Shown here: piece after piece, positions 36,652 to 45,274 of the stretch
Numbering within the stretch: the first letter of the stretch is position 1
How the letters are laid out: every line of letters begins with the position of its first letter
Source of the DNA: an uncultured Prevotella sp.
GTDB lineage: Bacteria > Bacteroidota > Bacteroidia > Bacteroidales > Bacteroidaceae
Reading direction: 5' to 3'
NCBI GenBank assembly: GCA_900319905.1
Contig: ONQB01000015.1
Location: 1-64,000, forward strand
Length of the DNA stretch: 64,000 bases
Notes under the pieces: generated by a model
Told to the model about the DNA's origin: nothing
The model's input: only the letters and a program-made list of their open reading frames with translations
Databases searched by the model: none
Program-made: the position numbers and the translations under genes

Positions 36652-36794
36652 GTGCATCAAAATTGGAGAAGTCCAGGAGTTCAGAAGTCCGGGAGTTCAG
36701 TCAAATGCATAAGTATCTGATAGTAAGGTATCAATATAGTAATGACAGAACTTCCGGACTTCCGGGTTTCTGGACTTCTCACATTCTGATACAT
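36652..36794. repeat. R4 hairpin element, copy 3
   Basis: Ends GTGCATCAAAA and CTGATACAT; arms AGAAGTCCAGGAGTTCAGAA pair with GAACTTCCGGACTTCC...GGACTTCT. The loop TTCAGTCAAATGCATAAG and TATCTGATA is nearly the same as in copy 1, showing true common descent. Downstream of ribH. Confidence 0.82.
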
Positions 36795-36829
36795 CTTGTT
36801 TATTTTATCTACACATTATATAATATAAT

Positions 36830-37219
36830 ATGAGACTATACGAACTGCTTCAGGCATACGACTTCGACGAGGTGATGCCTATCATCGTTGACATGTTCCC
36901 CGGTACGGGAAAGTTCAGACCACAACTGCAACAGGCATGGAACATCCTCACGGGCATGAGACCCGTGGACTCGAAGAAAGAGATCAGATACAAAATCATG
37001 AAGGGTGCTAACGCTGACGAACAATATATCGGGGCCGAGGACCGTGACTTCGACACAACATGGGAAGTGATCATCGGCAAGAACCTCGTCAGAGAGCGCG
37101 GCGTCGACCTCAACGATGCGGAGCTCATCGCCAACTGCCTGGTCAACATCTGCCTCATCGGCCGTCATCCCAAGGTCTTTGACGAAGCTTACCGCATCCT
37201 GTCCACGCCCGACCGGTAA
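36830..37219 (+). CDS. conserved hypothetical protein, possibly DUF6557
   Basis: 129 residues, soluble, no signal peptide. The start LYELLQAYDFDEVMPIIVDMFPG followed by FRPQLQQAWNILTGMRPVDS resembles small Bacteroidetes proteins of the DUF6557 type; the match is from memory and weak. A mixed alpha/beta protein with a conserved-looking DTTWEVIIGKNL stretch. Role unknown. A decamer array begins just after the stop and separates it from the convergent lipoprotein gene. Confidence 0.7.
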   Translation: MRLYELLQAYDFDEVMPIIVDMFPGTGKFRPQLQQAWNILTGMRPVDSKKEIRYKIMKGANADEQYIGAEDRDFDTTWEVIIGKNLVRERGVDLNDAELIANCLVNICLIGRHPKVFDEAYRILSTPDR

Positions 37220-37221
37220 CG

Positions 37222-37294
37222 GCCTAGCCTACGCTTGCCTACGCCTGCCTACGCTTGCCTAAGCCTGCCTACGCTTGCCTACGCCTGCCTACGC
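37222..37294. repeat. decamer array (GCCTACGCTT/GCCTACGCCT)
   Basis: Seven 10 bp units alternating GCCTACGCTT and GCCTACGCCT, filling the whole gap between the stops of two convergent genes (37219 and 37295). Confidence 0.93.
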
Positions 37295-37837
37295 TCAGTC
37301 GTCAATCTGTACGGACTTCGTCACCGACACGGCGCCGGTATTGCTGACCGACAGGACCAGGGGCACGAACTCATCGCTCGACTTGTCAGGGTTGCCCACG
37401 CTGGCCGCAAAGCGGAGATAGTTGCCCTCGGTCTTGTCGTACACGATGCCAAGCAACGCGCCATTGTCATAGTACGCGTCGACATATTCCTTGAAGTCGG
37501 CCTTCGTAAACGTGCGGTCCAGGAACACGGAGCCATCCCCACGGGTGATACGCAGCGTGATGCGGTTGTCATAGTACTTCTGCTCACCATCGCTGGCCAA
37601 CGGCAACGACGGATCAGCCTTCAGACTTACGGTCACGGTATAGGTATTGCCCAACCACGACACGTGACGAGACTGTTGTGTGTCGCCCATGGCACGGGGC
37701 TTCTGTGACTTCACGACAATGGGCTTATGGGTAACTATGATGTAATCTTTCTTTTTCTCCTTACAAGAAGCCACGGTCAGCAAGGCCAGCGCCATCATGC
37801 CCGTGACAATGAAACTCTTCGTGAGACGAATCTGCAT
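37295..37837 (-). CDS. DUF4738-type lipoprotein
   Basis: 180 residues. Signal peptide with LLTVASC lipobox (Cys25 or so), then a single beta-rich domain (YIIVTHKPIVVKSQKPRAMGD, SWLGNTYTVTVSLKADPSLPLASDGEQKYYDNRITLRITRGDGSVFLDRTFTK). This matches the DUF4738 family of Bacteroidetes; function unknown. A TAACTTTG -7 box is at 37863-37870 on its strand. Confidence 0.8.
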   Translation of the reverse strand: MQIRLTKSFIVTGMMALALLTVASCKEKKKDYIIVTHKPIVVKSQKPRAMGDTQQSRHVSWLGNTYTVTVSLKADPSLPLASDGEQKYYDNRITLRITRGDGSVFLDRTFTKADFKEYVDAYYDNGALLGIVYDKTEGNYLRFAASVGNPDKSSDEFVPLVLSVSNTGAVSVTKSVQIDD

Positions 37838-37904
37838 AGATAATAAAATGGATTTGTTAATGCAAAGTTAACAAAAAACGAGCATTTACAATGCTGTTTC
37901 AAGC

Positions 37905-38594
37905 ATGAATAATAAAAAAAAACTCTTTTGCCTTCTCTTGTGTGTGGTCGTTCTGACCATCACCATGGGCTACCTGCTCGGCCGTCATTACGCTAAGCCG
38001 AAGCCGGTCGCAGCGGCTGTCGACACCATCCCGGTGCTGGCCACCCGCATCGCGGAGTGCTCAAAGCTCTACACATCGGAATACGAGCTCCATAAGATTA
38101 TCCTCTACGACGACCCCGCGGCCATCAGCGGACAGTTCCTTAACCACGACATCCATATCAACCTGCCCTTAGGCAAACGACGCATCGCCATCCCGGTGAA
38201 GGCGACAGCGAAGGCGTATGTGGATATGGGCCAGCTCACATCTGCAAACATCCGCCGCCACGGCGACCGCATTGAGATTGTGCTGCCCGACCCGCAGGTG
38301 ACGCTCACCGCCACTTCCATTGACCACCAGGGCATCAGCCAACAGGTGTCGCTGCTGCGCAGCCGCTTCAGCGATGATGAAATCACCGCCATCCAACAAC
38401 GGGGACGGCAGGACATCATCAAGAGTCTGGCAAGCACCGACATCCTCGAAGATGCACGACTGAGCGCAGCCCGACAGCTGATTCCTATCGTCAGGCGCAT
38501 GGGATTTAAAGAAGAGAATATCACCATCACCTTCCGCAAGGGACTGACCGTGGAGAAGATACTGAACCCCACGATCCAACGCACCAAAAACTAA
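37905..38594 (+). CDS. DUF4230 membrane-anchored protein
   Basis: 229 residues. One N-terminal membrane helix (about 6-24) and an extracytoplasmic DUF4230 domain: ECSKLYTSEYELHKIILYDDP, KRRIAIPVKATAKAYVDMGQL, HGDRIEIVLPDPQVTLTATSIDH and a C-terminal helical part (AARQLIPIVRRMGFKEENITITF). Role unknown. It lies 6 nt before a second DUF4230-like gene. Confidence 0.85.
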   Translation: MNNKKKLFCLLLCVVVLTITMGYLLGRHYAKPKPVAAAVDTIPVLATRIAECSKLYTSEYELHKIILYDDPAAISGQFLNHDIHINLPLGKRRIAIPVKATAKAYVDMGQLTSANIRRHGDRIEIVLPDPQVTLTATSIDHQGISQQVSLLRSRFSDDEITAIQQRGRQDIIKSLASTDILEDARLSAARQLIPIVRRMGFKEENITITFRKGLTVEKILNPTIQRTKN

Positions 38595-38600
38595 TGAGCC

Positions 38601-39194
38601 ATGAACAAACTAAGATTACTTACCGTCATTGCCGTTGCCGTGTGTATCATCGTCGTGGTGATCGCACTGATGCGTTGCAACGCCACAACCTCCCTGCACA
38701 TAAGTCATGAGGGACAGGTGGAGATCACACCAACACAGATAGACAGCATCCGGAGCATTGGACAATGGGAGTTCCTGTCAATTGCCGACGAGGAGATCGT
38801 CGACACGGTGCGTCATGGTTTCTTCGGTGACGACCAGCTGTCACGCATCTATTACGGGACGCTGCGCCTCGGCCTCGACCTGCGCACGATGCCGGACGAT
38901 TGGATCACGATGGACCATGACACGGTGGTGGTCACCATTCCTTCGGCCGGTCTCCTCGACGATGACTTCCTCGACGAGGCACGCACGCGTTCGTTTATCG
39001 AAGAGGGCAAATGGAGTGAAGCCGACCGCGCGGCGCTCAGCCGTAAGGCCATCTATCTCATGCGCCGCCGTTGCCTCACCCCCGCCAATATCCGCCGGGC
39101 CAATGACAACGCCAAGGTGCAGATAGAACAGCTCATCAGGAGCATGGGATTTAAGTTTGTGAAGGTTGGAGGCAGCCCCTCCCCCTTGCGCTAA
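38601..39194 (+). CDS. second DUF4230-like membrane-anchored protein
   Basis: 197 residues, tandem paralog of the preceding gene: N-terminal helix (about 4-24), then SIGQWEFLSIADEEIVDTVRHGFFGDDQLSRIYYGTLRLGLDLRTMPDDWI, a DUF4230-like core with DTVVVTIPSAGLLDDDF, and a C-terminal helix LIRSMGFKFVKV. The last residues (GGSPSPLR) and the stop TAA come from an R3 element, so the native C-terminus was probably a few residues different. Confidence 0.8.
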   Translation: MNKLRLLTVIAVAVCIIVVVIALMRCNATTSLHISHEGQVEITPTQIDSIRSIGQWEFLSIADEEIVDTVRHGFFGDDQLSRIYYGTLRLGLDLRTMPDDWITMDHDTVVVTIPSAGLLDDDFLDEARTRSFIEEGKWSEADRAALSRKAIYLMRRRCLTPANIRRANDNAKVQIEQLIRSMGFKFVKVGGSPSPLR

Positions 39195-39237
39195 AGCGCA
39201 AGGGCCCTCCCCCAAATGGGGAGGGCAAGTTTGCATT
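39174..39237 (+). repeat. R3 hairpin element, copy e
   Basis: AGCCCCTCCCCC, small hairpin TTGCGCTAAAGCGCAA containing the TAA stop of the DUF4230 gene, CCCTCCCCCAAATGGGGAGGG, and tail CAAGTTTGCATTG. Confidence 0.92.
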
Positions 39238-39245
39238 GCTCAACC

Positions 39246-39315
39246 CTACTGCCTACCTTGCCTACTCAGCCTACCTTGCCTACTCGGTCTACCTTGCATA
39301 CCCAGCCTACAATGT
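39246..39315. repeat. decamer array (GCCTACCTTG) overlapping a stop codon
   Basis: Six or seven units, GCCTACCTTG alternating with CCTACTCA/CCTACCCAG. The final CCTACAATG unit contains, on the minus strand, the TAG stop of the outer-membrane protein gene (39307-39309). Confidence 0.88.
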
Positions 39316-40407
39316 CTTCGTCACTCTGAAGTTGAGCACCGGACAGACTTTCAGGGCCTTGGCAAGGTCAACATACTTCTTCAGGCTGTGACGCACATCG
39401 GTGATATCATTGATGAGGTCGGTGCCGTCGTGCGTCTTCAATGACGGAGTGCCACCCCAGAACAACGCACCAAGGTCAAAGCCCATCTTCCACTTCGGAT
39501 ATTTCTTGCTCAGCGTACCCATATAACCGATGCCAAGATACGGCTTGAAGGCATTCACCTTCATCTTCGCCGATACCATGCTGTTCTCGTCCGGTTCCAT
39601 GTTATACGCCTCACCCTTCTGATGGATGACGTTGCCATCCTGGTCTGTGATGTCATGCTTGTAATAACCCATTCGGATGCTCATGCGACCGTTCTCAAGC
39701 AACTTATCCTCCACTTCCGCAGGCAGGTAAAGGTCCTGCCCGTTGATCGTAGCATAAGGCTCACTGTTGGCCGCAGCCTGCCATAGATGGTTGTACATGC
39801 CCACAGAGAACAGCGACGTCATGTCTTCCTTGGCATTCTCAGCCGTGGCTATCGTTGCATTGCCCCAATAGAATCCCGCCGTCACATGCCAGGCTTTATT
39901 GCGCAGGGGCTTGAAGTCGACCAACAGTTTGAAGTTGTACATCTTAGGCACACCTTCCATCACCACTTGGTTGTCAACCTTATAACCAGTCACATTATAT
40001 AGCATGTCTGCCATCTTGTTGAAGCGCGACTGCTGTTCTTCGTCTGACAGTCCGCTGTTCTCACCGACGGTCACAGGGAAGGTCATGTCATGATGGAAAT
40101 GTGGCCAGAAGTCGAAGCCACCACGCAAATCCCAGCTACGGCCAAGGGGTGTGGAGACCTCGATGCCGACACCTGTCGTTCCGAGCGTGATGCCGGCATC
40201 GAAATGAGAGAATGGACGGGTAGTCAGCGCACGTCGGTTGGCCGTATTGGAGAAATCCTGAGTGCTACAGTCAGTGCAAGCATGGCAGGAAGCAGTGCAC
40301 ACCGGAGCGACGGAGTCGACAGACGCTGGTGGAATAACAGAACGAGCATGAGCCGTAAGGCCGATGCCTGCAAAACATGCAATGGCAAGAGCGATTGAAT
40401 AATTCAT
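39307..40407 (-). CDS. predicted outer-membrane beta-barrel protein
   Basis: 366 residues. Signal peptide (about 1-21, ending AHAR). A Cys-rich short stretch CTASCHACTDCSTQ follows. The rest has alternating beta-strands typical of a barrel (HFDAGITLGTTGVGIEVSTPLG, WDLRGGFDFWPHFH, LLVDFKPLRNKAWHVTAGFYWG, NAFKPYLGIGYMG, WKMGFDLGALFWG). Similar proteins in Bacteroidetes have no assigned role. A TAACTTTG -7 box is at 40442-40449 on its strand. Confidence 0.75.
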   Translation of the reverse strand: MNYSIALAIACFAGIGLTAHARSVIPPASVDSVAPVCTASCHACTDCSTQDFSNTANRRALTTRPFSHFDAGITLGTTGVGIEVSTPLGRSWDLRGGFDFWPHFHHDMTFPVTVGENSGLSDEEQQSRFNKMADMLYNVTGYKVDNQVVMEGVPKMYNFKLLVDFKPLRNKAWHVTAGFYWGNATIATAENAKEDMTSLFSVGMYNHLWQAAANSEPYATINGQDLYLPAEVEDKLLENGRMSIRMGYYKHDITDQDGNVIHQKGEAYNMEPDENSMVSAKMKVNAFKPYLGIGYMGTLSKKYPKWKMGFDLGALFWGGTPSLKTHDGTDLINDITDVRHSLKKYVDLAKALKVCPVLNFRVTKTL

Positions 40408-40594
40408 ATCGTTGTAAATGTTGTTTTTGATGCTATGTATGCAAAGTTACGGCTATTCTGTGAATTATACTATCTTTTTATCGTTAAAATGCAAGTAAAG
40501 CCCGCTGCAAGCTCACGAAAGATATAGACAAGCAGGATATATACCTTCCACTTCCATTAGAGCAATGGGGCAAAAGTCAGGCTACGCGACATAG

Positions 40595-40907
40595 AACCCC
40601 CTTGGGGGTTCCGGTACCATAGCGAGGGGATGAGGTGAGCGAAGCGAACCTCTTCCCCTCGTAGCGTGACAGCGGATATAATAAATCGCTACCCCCTTGG
40701 GGGTTGCGGCAATATTAAATAGTCAGTTTACCGTCTATGAAACTTCACACGATATTGCTTCATGGATGCGTCGTATTTAACAATGCCGCAACCCCCAAGG
40801 GGGTAGCCATTTAAATAAAAACCAATAAGATTCGAGGGGATTCGCTTCATTCGCTGCCGCTCATTCGCTCATCCCCTCGCTATGTTGCCGGAACCCCTAA
40901 AGGGGTT
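40595..40907. repeat. R1 long palindromic element, copy 3 (inverted)
   Basis: A 313 bp palindrome bounded by AACCCCCTTGGGGGTT and AACCCCTAAAGGGGTT. Compared with the copies at 7.3 and 13.8 kb the central motif reads GATGCGTCG, so this copy is inverted. It occupies most of the 40408-40977 gap; the rest shows nothing clear. Confidence 0.88.
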
Positions 40908-40977
40908 CGCTATTCTATATCCTCTCTAAGTGCAAGAGAGTAATGTTGCCGTTGAACACGTCTAAAACTTCTCGGCT

Positions 40978-42210
40978 TTATGCCGTAGGTTTCTCCACGA
41001 GGTGCACCCGTTTCTTGTGAGGGATATTGAGGAAGGCATCGCGCGAGAAGATGTCGTGCTCGGTGGTCACGGCGATTACGTCGAACATGCTGTTCTGCGG
41101 GACGCTCTGGATAATGTCAACGCCATAGGTCTTCCGTGCCTTCTCCGTGTCGATGAGCGGGTCGCAGATGGTGATGTCGTCGGTAAACTTCTTCAGTTCC
41201 GTATATACATTGTACACCCTCGTGTTGCGGATATCGTCGCAGTTGGGTTTGAAGGCGAAGCCGAGGAGCAGTACCTTCTTGCCCTTCACCTCCTTGAGCG
41301 CGTCGGCGATGCGATGTGCATAGCTGATGGGCATGGCGTTGTTGATGCTACGTGCCGTCTTCAGCAGTTTGGCCTCGACGTTGACCGCTGCCGCCTTATC
41401 GATGAGATAGTAAGGGTCGACGGGGATGCAGTGTCCACCGACGAGTCCCGGATGGATGGGCACGTAGTTCCATTTCGTAGAGGCAGCGGCCACCACGTCC
41501 TCGCTATTGATGCCGAGGGTGGAGAAGATATTGAACATCTCATTGGCGAAGGCGATGAGCACGTCTCGCTGGCAGTTCTCCATCACCTTACTGGCCTCGG
41601 CAACACGGATGTTAGGTGCCTTGTAGGTGCCGTTGAGCAGTACACTGCCATAGAGCTTGTCAAGGAAGTTGAGCGTATTGGGTGTCGATCCCGACACGAT
41701 TTTCCGGATGCGCTCCACGGGATGCTCGCTGTCACCGGGATTGATGCGTTCAGGCGAGTAGCCGGCAAAGAAGTCTTCGTTGTACTTCAGTCCCGATTCT
41801 TTCTCGATGATGGGCATGCACACCTCTTCGGTCATGCCCGGCCACACCGTCGACTCGATGACGATGACATTGCCTTTGCTCACCACCTGGCCCACCATGC
41901 GGCAAGCCTCCTTGAGCAGCGTGGGGTCGGCCTTGTATTCCGATGTGATGGGGGTAGGCACAGCCACGATATACACGTCGCACAGACGCGTGTCGCTGAG
42001 CTTATCAGTAATCATCAGATTGCCACTGCGCAGTGCAGCATCGAGCTTGGCGACGTTGCACTGGTCACGACTGACGAGACCATTCTTCATGTTCTCACAT
42101 TTCTTGCTGTCAACGTCGAAACCGATGACCGGGTAACGTTTAGAGAAGGCAATGGCCAGGGGCAGTCCCACGTAGCCTAAGCCGATTAATGCTATAGTTG
42201 TTTGTTTCAT
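40978..42210 (-). CDS. UDP-sugar 6-dehydrogenase (nucleotide-sugar dehydrogenase)
   Basis: 410 residues. It oxidises a UDP-hexose or UDP-HexNAc to the uronic acid using NAD. The Rossmann start IALIGLGYVGLPLAIAFSKRY, the middle VPTPITSEYKADPTLLKEACR and VIVIESTVWPGMTEEV, and the catalytic GLVGGHCIPVDPYYL (Cys nucleophile) are intact. The GGHCIPVDPYYL form favours the UDP-HexNAc group (WbpO/TviB-like) over UDP-glucose dehydrogenase, but this is an inference. I start at ATG 42210 (MKQTTIALIG); upstream codons are read through the synthase gene. As last gene of the polysaccharide cluster it supplies a uronic-acid precursor. Confidence 0.9.
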   Translation of the reverse strand: MKQTTIALIGLGYVGLPLAIAFSKRYPVIGFDVDSKKCENMKNGLVSRDQCNVAKLDAALRSGNLMITDKLSDTRLCDVYIVAVPTPITSEYKADPTLLKEACRMVGQVVSKGNVIVIESTVWPGMTEEVCMPIIEKESGLKYNEDFFAGYSPERINPGDSEHPVERIRKIVSGSTPNTLNFLDKLYGSVLLNGTYKAPNIRVAEASKVMENCQRDVLIAFANEMFNIFSTLGINSEDVVAAASTKWNYVPIHPGLVGGHCIPVDPYYLIDKAAAVNVEAKLLKTARSINNAMPISYAHRIADALKEVKGKKVLLLGFAFKPNCDDIRNTRVYNVYTELKKFTDDITICDPLIDTEKARKTYGVDIIQSVPQNSMFDVIAVTTEHDIFSRDAFLNIPHKKRVHLVEKPTA

Positions 42211-42214
42211 AGAC

Positions 42215-43534
42215 TTAAATATGTTCCAATTGAGCCGACCGTGAGGTCTTGTAAGGGTTCCAGTTGTCCTTGTACGACCGGAAGAAGAAGAGTTCGCCAA
42301 GCTGTGCCGCAGTGCGTGCGAAGCGCAGGAACCATCCTGTGTAGGCAGGCATAAGAACAATGTAGCGCAGGAACCATAGCGTCTCGTGTTTGCGCTCGCT
42401 GACAAGCCTTACAAGGCCCCAACCGATGATGTTGATGGCGATGCGCAGCAGATAGCCGAGCATGAACACTTCAAGGAACGACGCATGGAAGATGAACACC
42501 AGGTTGATGATGTAGAACCACCAGATGAAGTTGAGGATGCAGTCGTAGAAGATGCTCTCCATGTTGCTCACGAAGTTGGCAAAGTTCCAGTTGCGGTTAG
42601 GCAACAGGATATCGAGGTGTTTTCTCAGACGGAAGCGGACGAGTGAGCGGCTCCAGCGGACGCGCTGGTGATAGAGTTTATACCACTTGGTCGGCACGTT
42701 GGTCAGGCACATTGCGTCATGGGCAAAGGCCACACGGTGACCGGCCTTGCGCACCTTCTGTGTGATGTCGCCGTCGAGGCCCGGTCCGATGTCCCAGTAA
42801 CCGACCTGCTTGAGTGTCTCGGCATCAAAGGCACCGAAGGCACCGGATATGATATGGTAGATGCCGAGCTGTGCCGTAACCAGACGGCCCACCTGTATGC
42901 GCTTGAGGTATTCATAGCCTTGGAGCGACGAGCAGATGGTATCCTTGTAGTTGCGCACGAGCACACAACCGCCGACGGCTTTCACCTTCGGGTCGAGGTA
43001 GAACGGGATAAGCACGTTCTCGATGGCCTGCCGGTCGAGTGACGAGTCAGCATCGAGGCAGATGAGATATTTGCCCTGGGCCATATTGGCGCCGAAGTTC
43101 GTAGCCGAAGCCTTGCCGCCTCTGAGGTCGCAGCGCAGGTACTTGGAGATGTAATGGGCGCGTTCGAGGTCACGGCAGATGAGTGGTGTCTCATCGTCAG
43201 ACCCGTCATCGATGACGATAATCTCGAAGTTTTGATAGGTCTGCTCACGCAGGGTGGTGACGAGCTTGAAGATGTTCTTGCCCTCGTTCTTGCCAGGCAC
43301 GAGGATGGACACCAGCGGGTGGTCCTGCTCAAGCAGCCACCGCGCCAGCGTACGCTTGCGGCCGCGGGAGTTGGCGGTCATGGCGCGATAGGCCAACACG
43401 CCATATTCCAGGAGGTAGTAACGCGGGAACTCAATGAAGAAGAGAAACCAATAGGTCCTCACCACATTGCCCACGTCCAAACCTCTCAGGAAGTCGTAGA
43501 CGCGACTCATATAGTATAATATGGTGTCCCACAT
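42215..43534 (-). CDS. processive family-2 glycosyltransferase (polysaccharide synthase)
   Basis: 439 residues. An N-terminal membrane helix (about 28-48), then a cytoplasmic GT2 domain with VSILVPGKNEGKN, DDGSDDETP (109-117), CLDADSSL (DxD, 161-163), SGAFGAFDAET and GLDGDITQKV, and the QRVRW product-binding motif (290-294). Three or four C-terminal membrane helices follow. The plan matches processive synthases such as Alg8, HasA and BcsA, which polymerise and push the chain through the membrane. With the dehydrogenase, a uronate-containing polymer is likely. The polymer itself cannot be named. The gene sits 12 nt after the TackOD1-like gene. Confidence 0.88.
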   Translation of the reverse strand: MWDTILYYMSRVYDFLRGLDVGNVVRTYWFLFFIEFPRYYLLEYGVLAYRAMTANSRGRKRTLARWLLEQDHPLVSILVPGKNEGKNIFKLVTTLREQTYQNFEIIVIDDGSDDETPLICRDLERAHYISKYLRCDLRGGKASATNFGANMAQGKYLICLDADSSLDRQAIENVLIPFYLDPKVKAVGGCVLVRNYKDTICSSLQGYEYLKRIQVGRLVTAQLGIYHIISGAFGAFDAETLKQVGYWDIGPGLDGDITQKVRKAGHRVAFAHDAMCLTNVPTKWYKLYHQRVRWSRSLVRFRLRKHLDILLPNRNWNFANFVSNMESIFYDCILNFIWWFYIINLVFIFHASFLEVFMLGYLLRIAINIIGWGLVRLVSERKHETLWFLRYIVLMPAYTGWFLRFARTAAQLGELFFFRSYKDNWNPYKTSRSAQLEHI

Positions 43535-43546
43535 AAGCTTCGTATA

Positions 43547-45220
43547 TTATCTCAGCCACGTCCAGTAGCCGAAGAGCAAGGCCAGGAGGCTGACGATGGC
43601 CAGCACGACATAGCCCCATTTCAGATAGCCGATCATTCGTGTGGTCAACGGCTGGTCCTGCAGCTGATTGATCTCGTTTCTGACGAGCTCGGCATTGCGC
43701 TTCTGCTGTTCCTTTTCCGAGAGGTCCTGAGTTGCCTGCTTTGAGGACTGCTGGGAAATGAACATCATGACATCCGCATCTTCCGGATGCTCGACGTCTT
43801 CGTATTTGATGGATATATCGACCACGCTGGGCAGTATGGTCCATTCCTGCAGAAACCGTTCTGACTCCTGCATGTTGTTACCGATGGTCTTAAAAGCAAT
43901 GTTCATGGTCTCGCCTTTTTTTAGGAACATGGCGATGTAGCTGGCTTTATCCGTGATCAATTTATGGAACTCTTCCTTTTGTCCTTCTGTTCCTCCCTCG
44001 ATGATGGTAGACTGGACGTAGATGGCGGCCGAGGTGGCTGCCAGTTTGTTGTTGATGAACAGTCGGCTGCACGCCTCCACGGCTTTGTCGGTGTGGTAAA
44101 CGGGGTTGCCCTTTTCGTCGACCACCCAAATAATGGCCAGCATCAGGCCACGTATGACACCCTCATGTGTGAACGTGCGGTTGACGAGCAGTCGCAGACG
44201 GTTTTCGAAGGCGCTGATGGGCATGAAGTTGTTGAAGTAGTCATTGTAAGGCGAGAAGGCGAACTTACCCTGACAGAAGGCCTCGATGCCATCCTGGGTG
44301 ATCTCTACGGAGTGGATGGCACGGGGGAAAAGCTCCGACACGGGTGCCTTGGTGCCACAGTAGGTACACAAGGCAGTGGTATCAGGGTTGAGGAAGGTCT
44401 GGTCGCAGTCGGCACAGTGATAGAGAGAGGCAGGACGGTCGTAGTCGATGCCGATGTGTCGCAAGGTCTTATGACACTTCGGGCAGATGAGCTGTCCGCC
44501 AACCATATAGGTATGTTCCGGTGAGATATTGGCACAAGAGAAATGGTGGATCACCGGTTCGTATTCGAGGTTGTTGCTGCCGCAGTTGGGACAGATCTCC
44601 TGATAGATCAGATGAGAGTGCTGGCACTTAGGGCAGACATGGATGTGATAGAGCGACTTGCGGTAGGCAAGGGTACCCTTGGACACACTCATCTCTATCC
44701 AACTGAAGTATTCATTGATGTGGAACAGGCTCCAACTATGTAAGCACTCCGCCAATGGGAAAGCGATGCCCATGGCGCTCTTCTCCATCACCTTGGGCTC
44801 AAGGAGCAGATGGTTGCGCGATATGTAATAACGGAAGATGCGCAGGATGAGCATGTTGTGATTGGTGATGGTGCCCGTCTCCTTCGGCACATGGTATTGA
44901 TTGCGATAGTTGTTGACCCACTCGAAAGTACTGACCTCGAGTTCGTCGTCAATGCTGTTGATGAAAGCGTCGAACATCTCAGCGTAGATACCAATCTTAT
45001 CTTTCACCGCGATGGAGGCGAAGAAAGGCTTGTACGACGCCTTGTTGCAAGTCACGGGATTGATGCTCTTAAGAATGAACTCAACGTCGTTGGAGAAAAT
45101 AGTGCTGATGAACACGGCATCGAAGTTGTCGTACGAGAAATTGCTGTCGTACTCAACCCATACCGGCTCGTCACAGACGAGTATGCGATGACCTCGTTTA
45201 TTTACCACTATCTCTTTCAT
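43547..45220 (-). CDS. membrane-tethered TackOD1-like zinc-ribbon regulatory protein
   Basis: 557 residues. The N-terminal part (about 15-75, WVEYDSNFSYDNFDAVFIS) may be a degenerate receiver-like fold. Residues about 192-290 hold paired zinc ribbons: CPKC (196/199), CPNC (210/213), HHFSC (229), CPKC (246/249), CADC (269/272) and CTYC (285/288). With LRHIGIDYDRPASLYHC this is the pattern I associate with the TackOD1 output domain. A further alpha/beta domain follows (about 310-475) and a single C-terminal membrane helix (about 533-553). There is no extracytoplasmic domain, so it probably acts on the inner face of the membrane, perhaps controlling the synthase next to it. The TackOD1 assignment is from memory of the motif pattern. 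Confidence 0.65.
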   Translation of the reverse strand: MKEIVVNKRGHRILVCDEPVWVEYDSNFSYDNFDAVFISTIFSNDVEFILKSINPVTCNKASYKPFFASIAVKDKIGIYAEMFDAFINSIDDELEVSTFEWVNNYRNQYHVPKETGTITNHNMLILRIFRYYISRNHLLLEPKVMEKSAMGIAFPLAECLHSWSLFHINEYFSWIEMSVSKGTLAYRKSLYHIHVCPKCQHSHLIYQEICPNCGSNNLEYEPVIHHFSCANISPEHTYMVGGQLICPKCHKTLRHIGIDYDRPASLYHCADCDQTFLNPDTTALCTYCGTKAPVSELFPRAIHSVEITQDGIEAFCQGKFAFSPYNDYFNNFMPISAFENRLRLLVNRTFTHEGVIRGLMLAIIWVVDEKGNPVYHTDKAVEACSRLFINNKLAATSAAIYVQSTIIEGGTEGQKEEFHKLITDKASYIAMFLKKGETMNIAFKTIGNNMQESERFLQEWTILPSVVDISIKYEDVEHPEDADVMMFISQQSSKQATQDLSEKEQQKRNAELVRNEINQLQDQPLTTRMIGYLKWGYVVLAIVSLLALLFGYWTWLR

Positions 45221-45274
45221 AATTGTTTTATCTTGTATCGTGTAGCCGTTATCTGCTTTGTTCTTGAAACCTAA

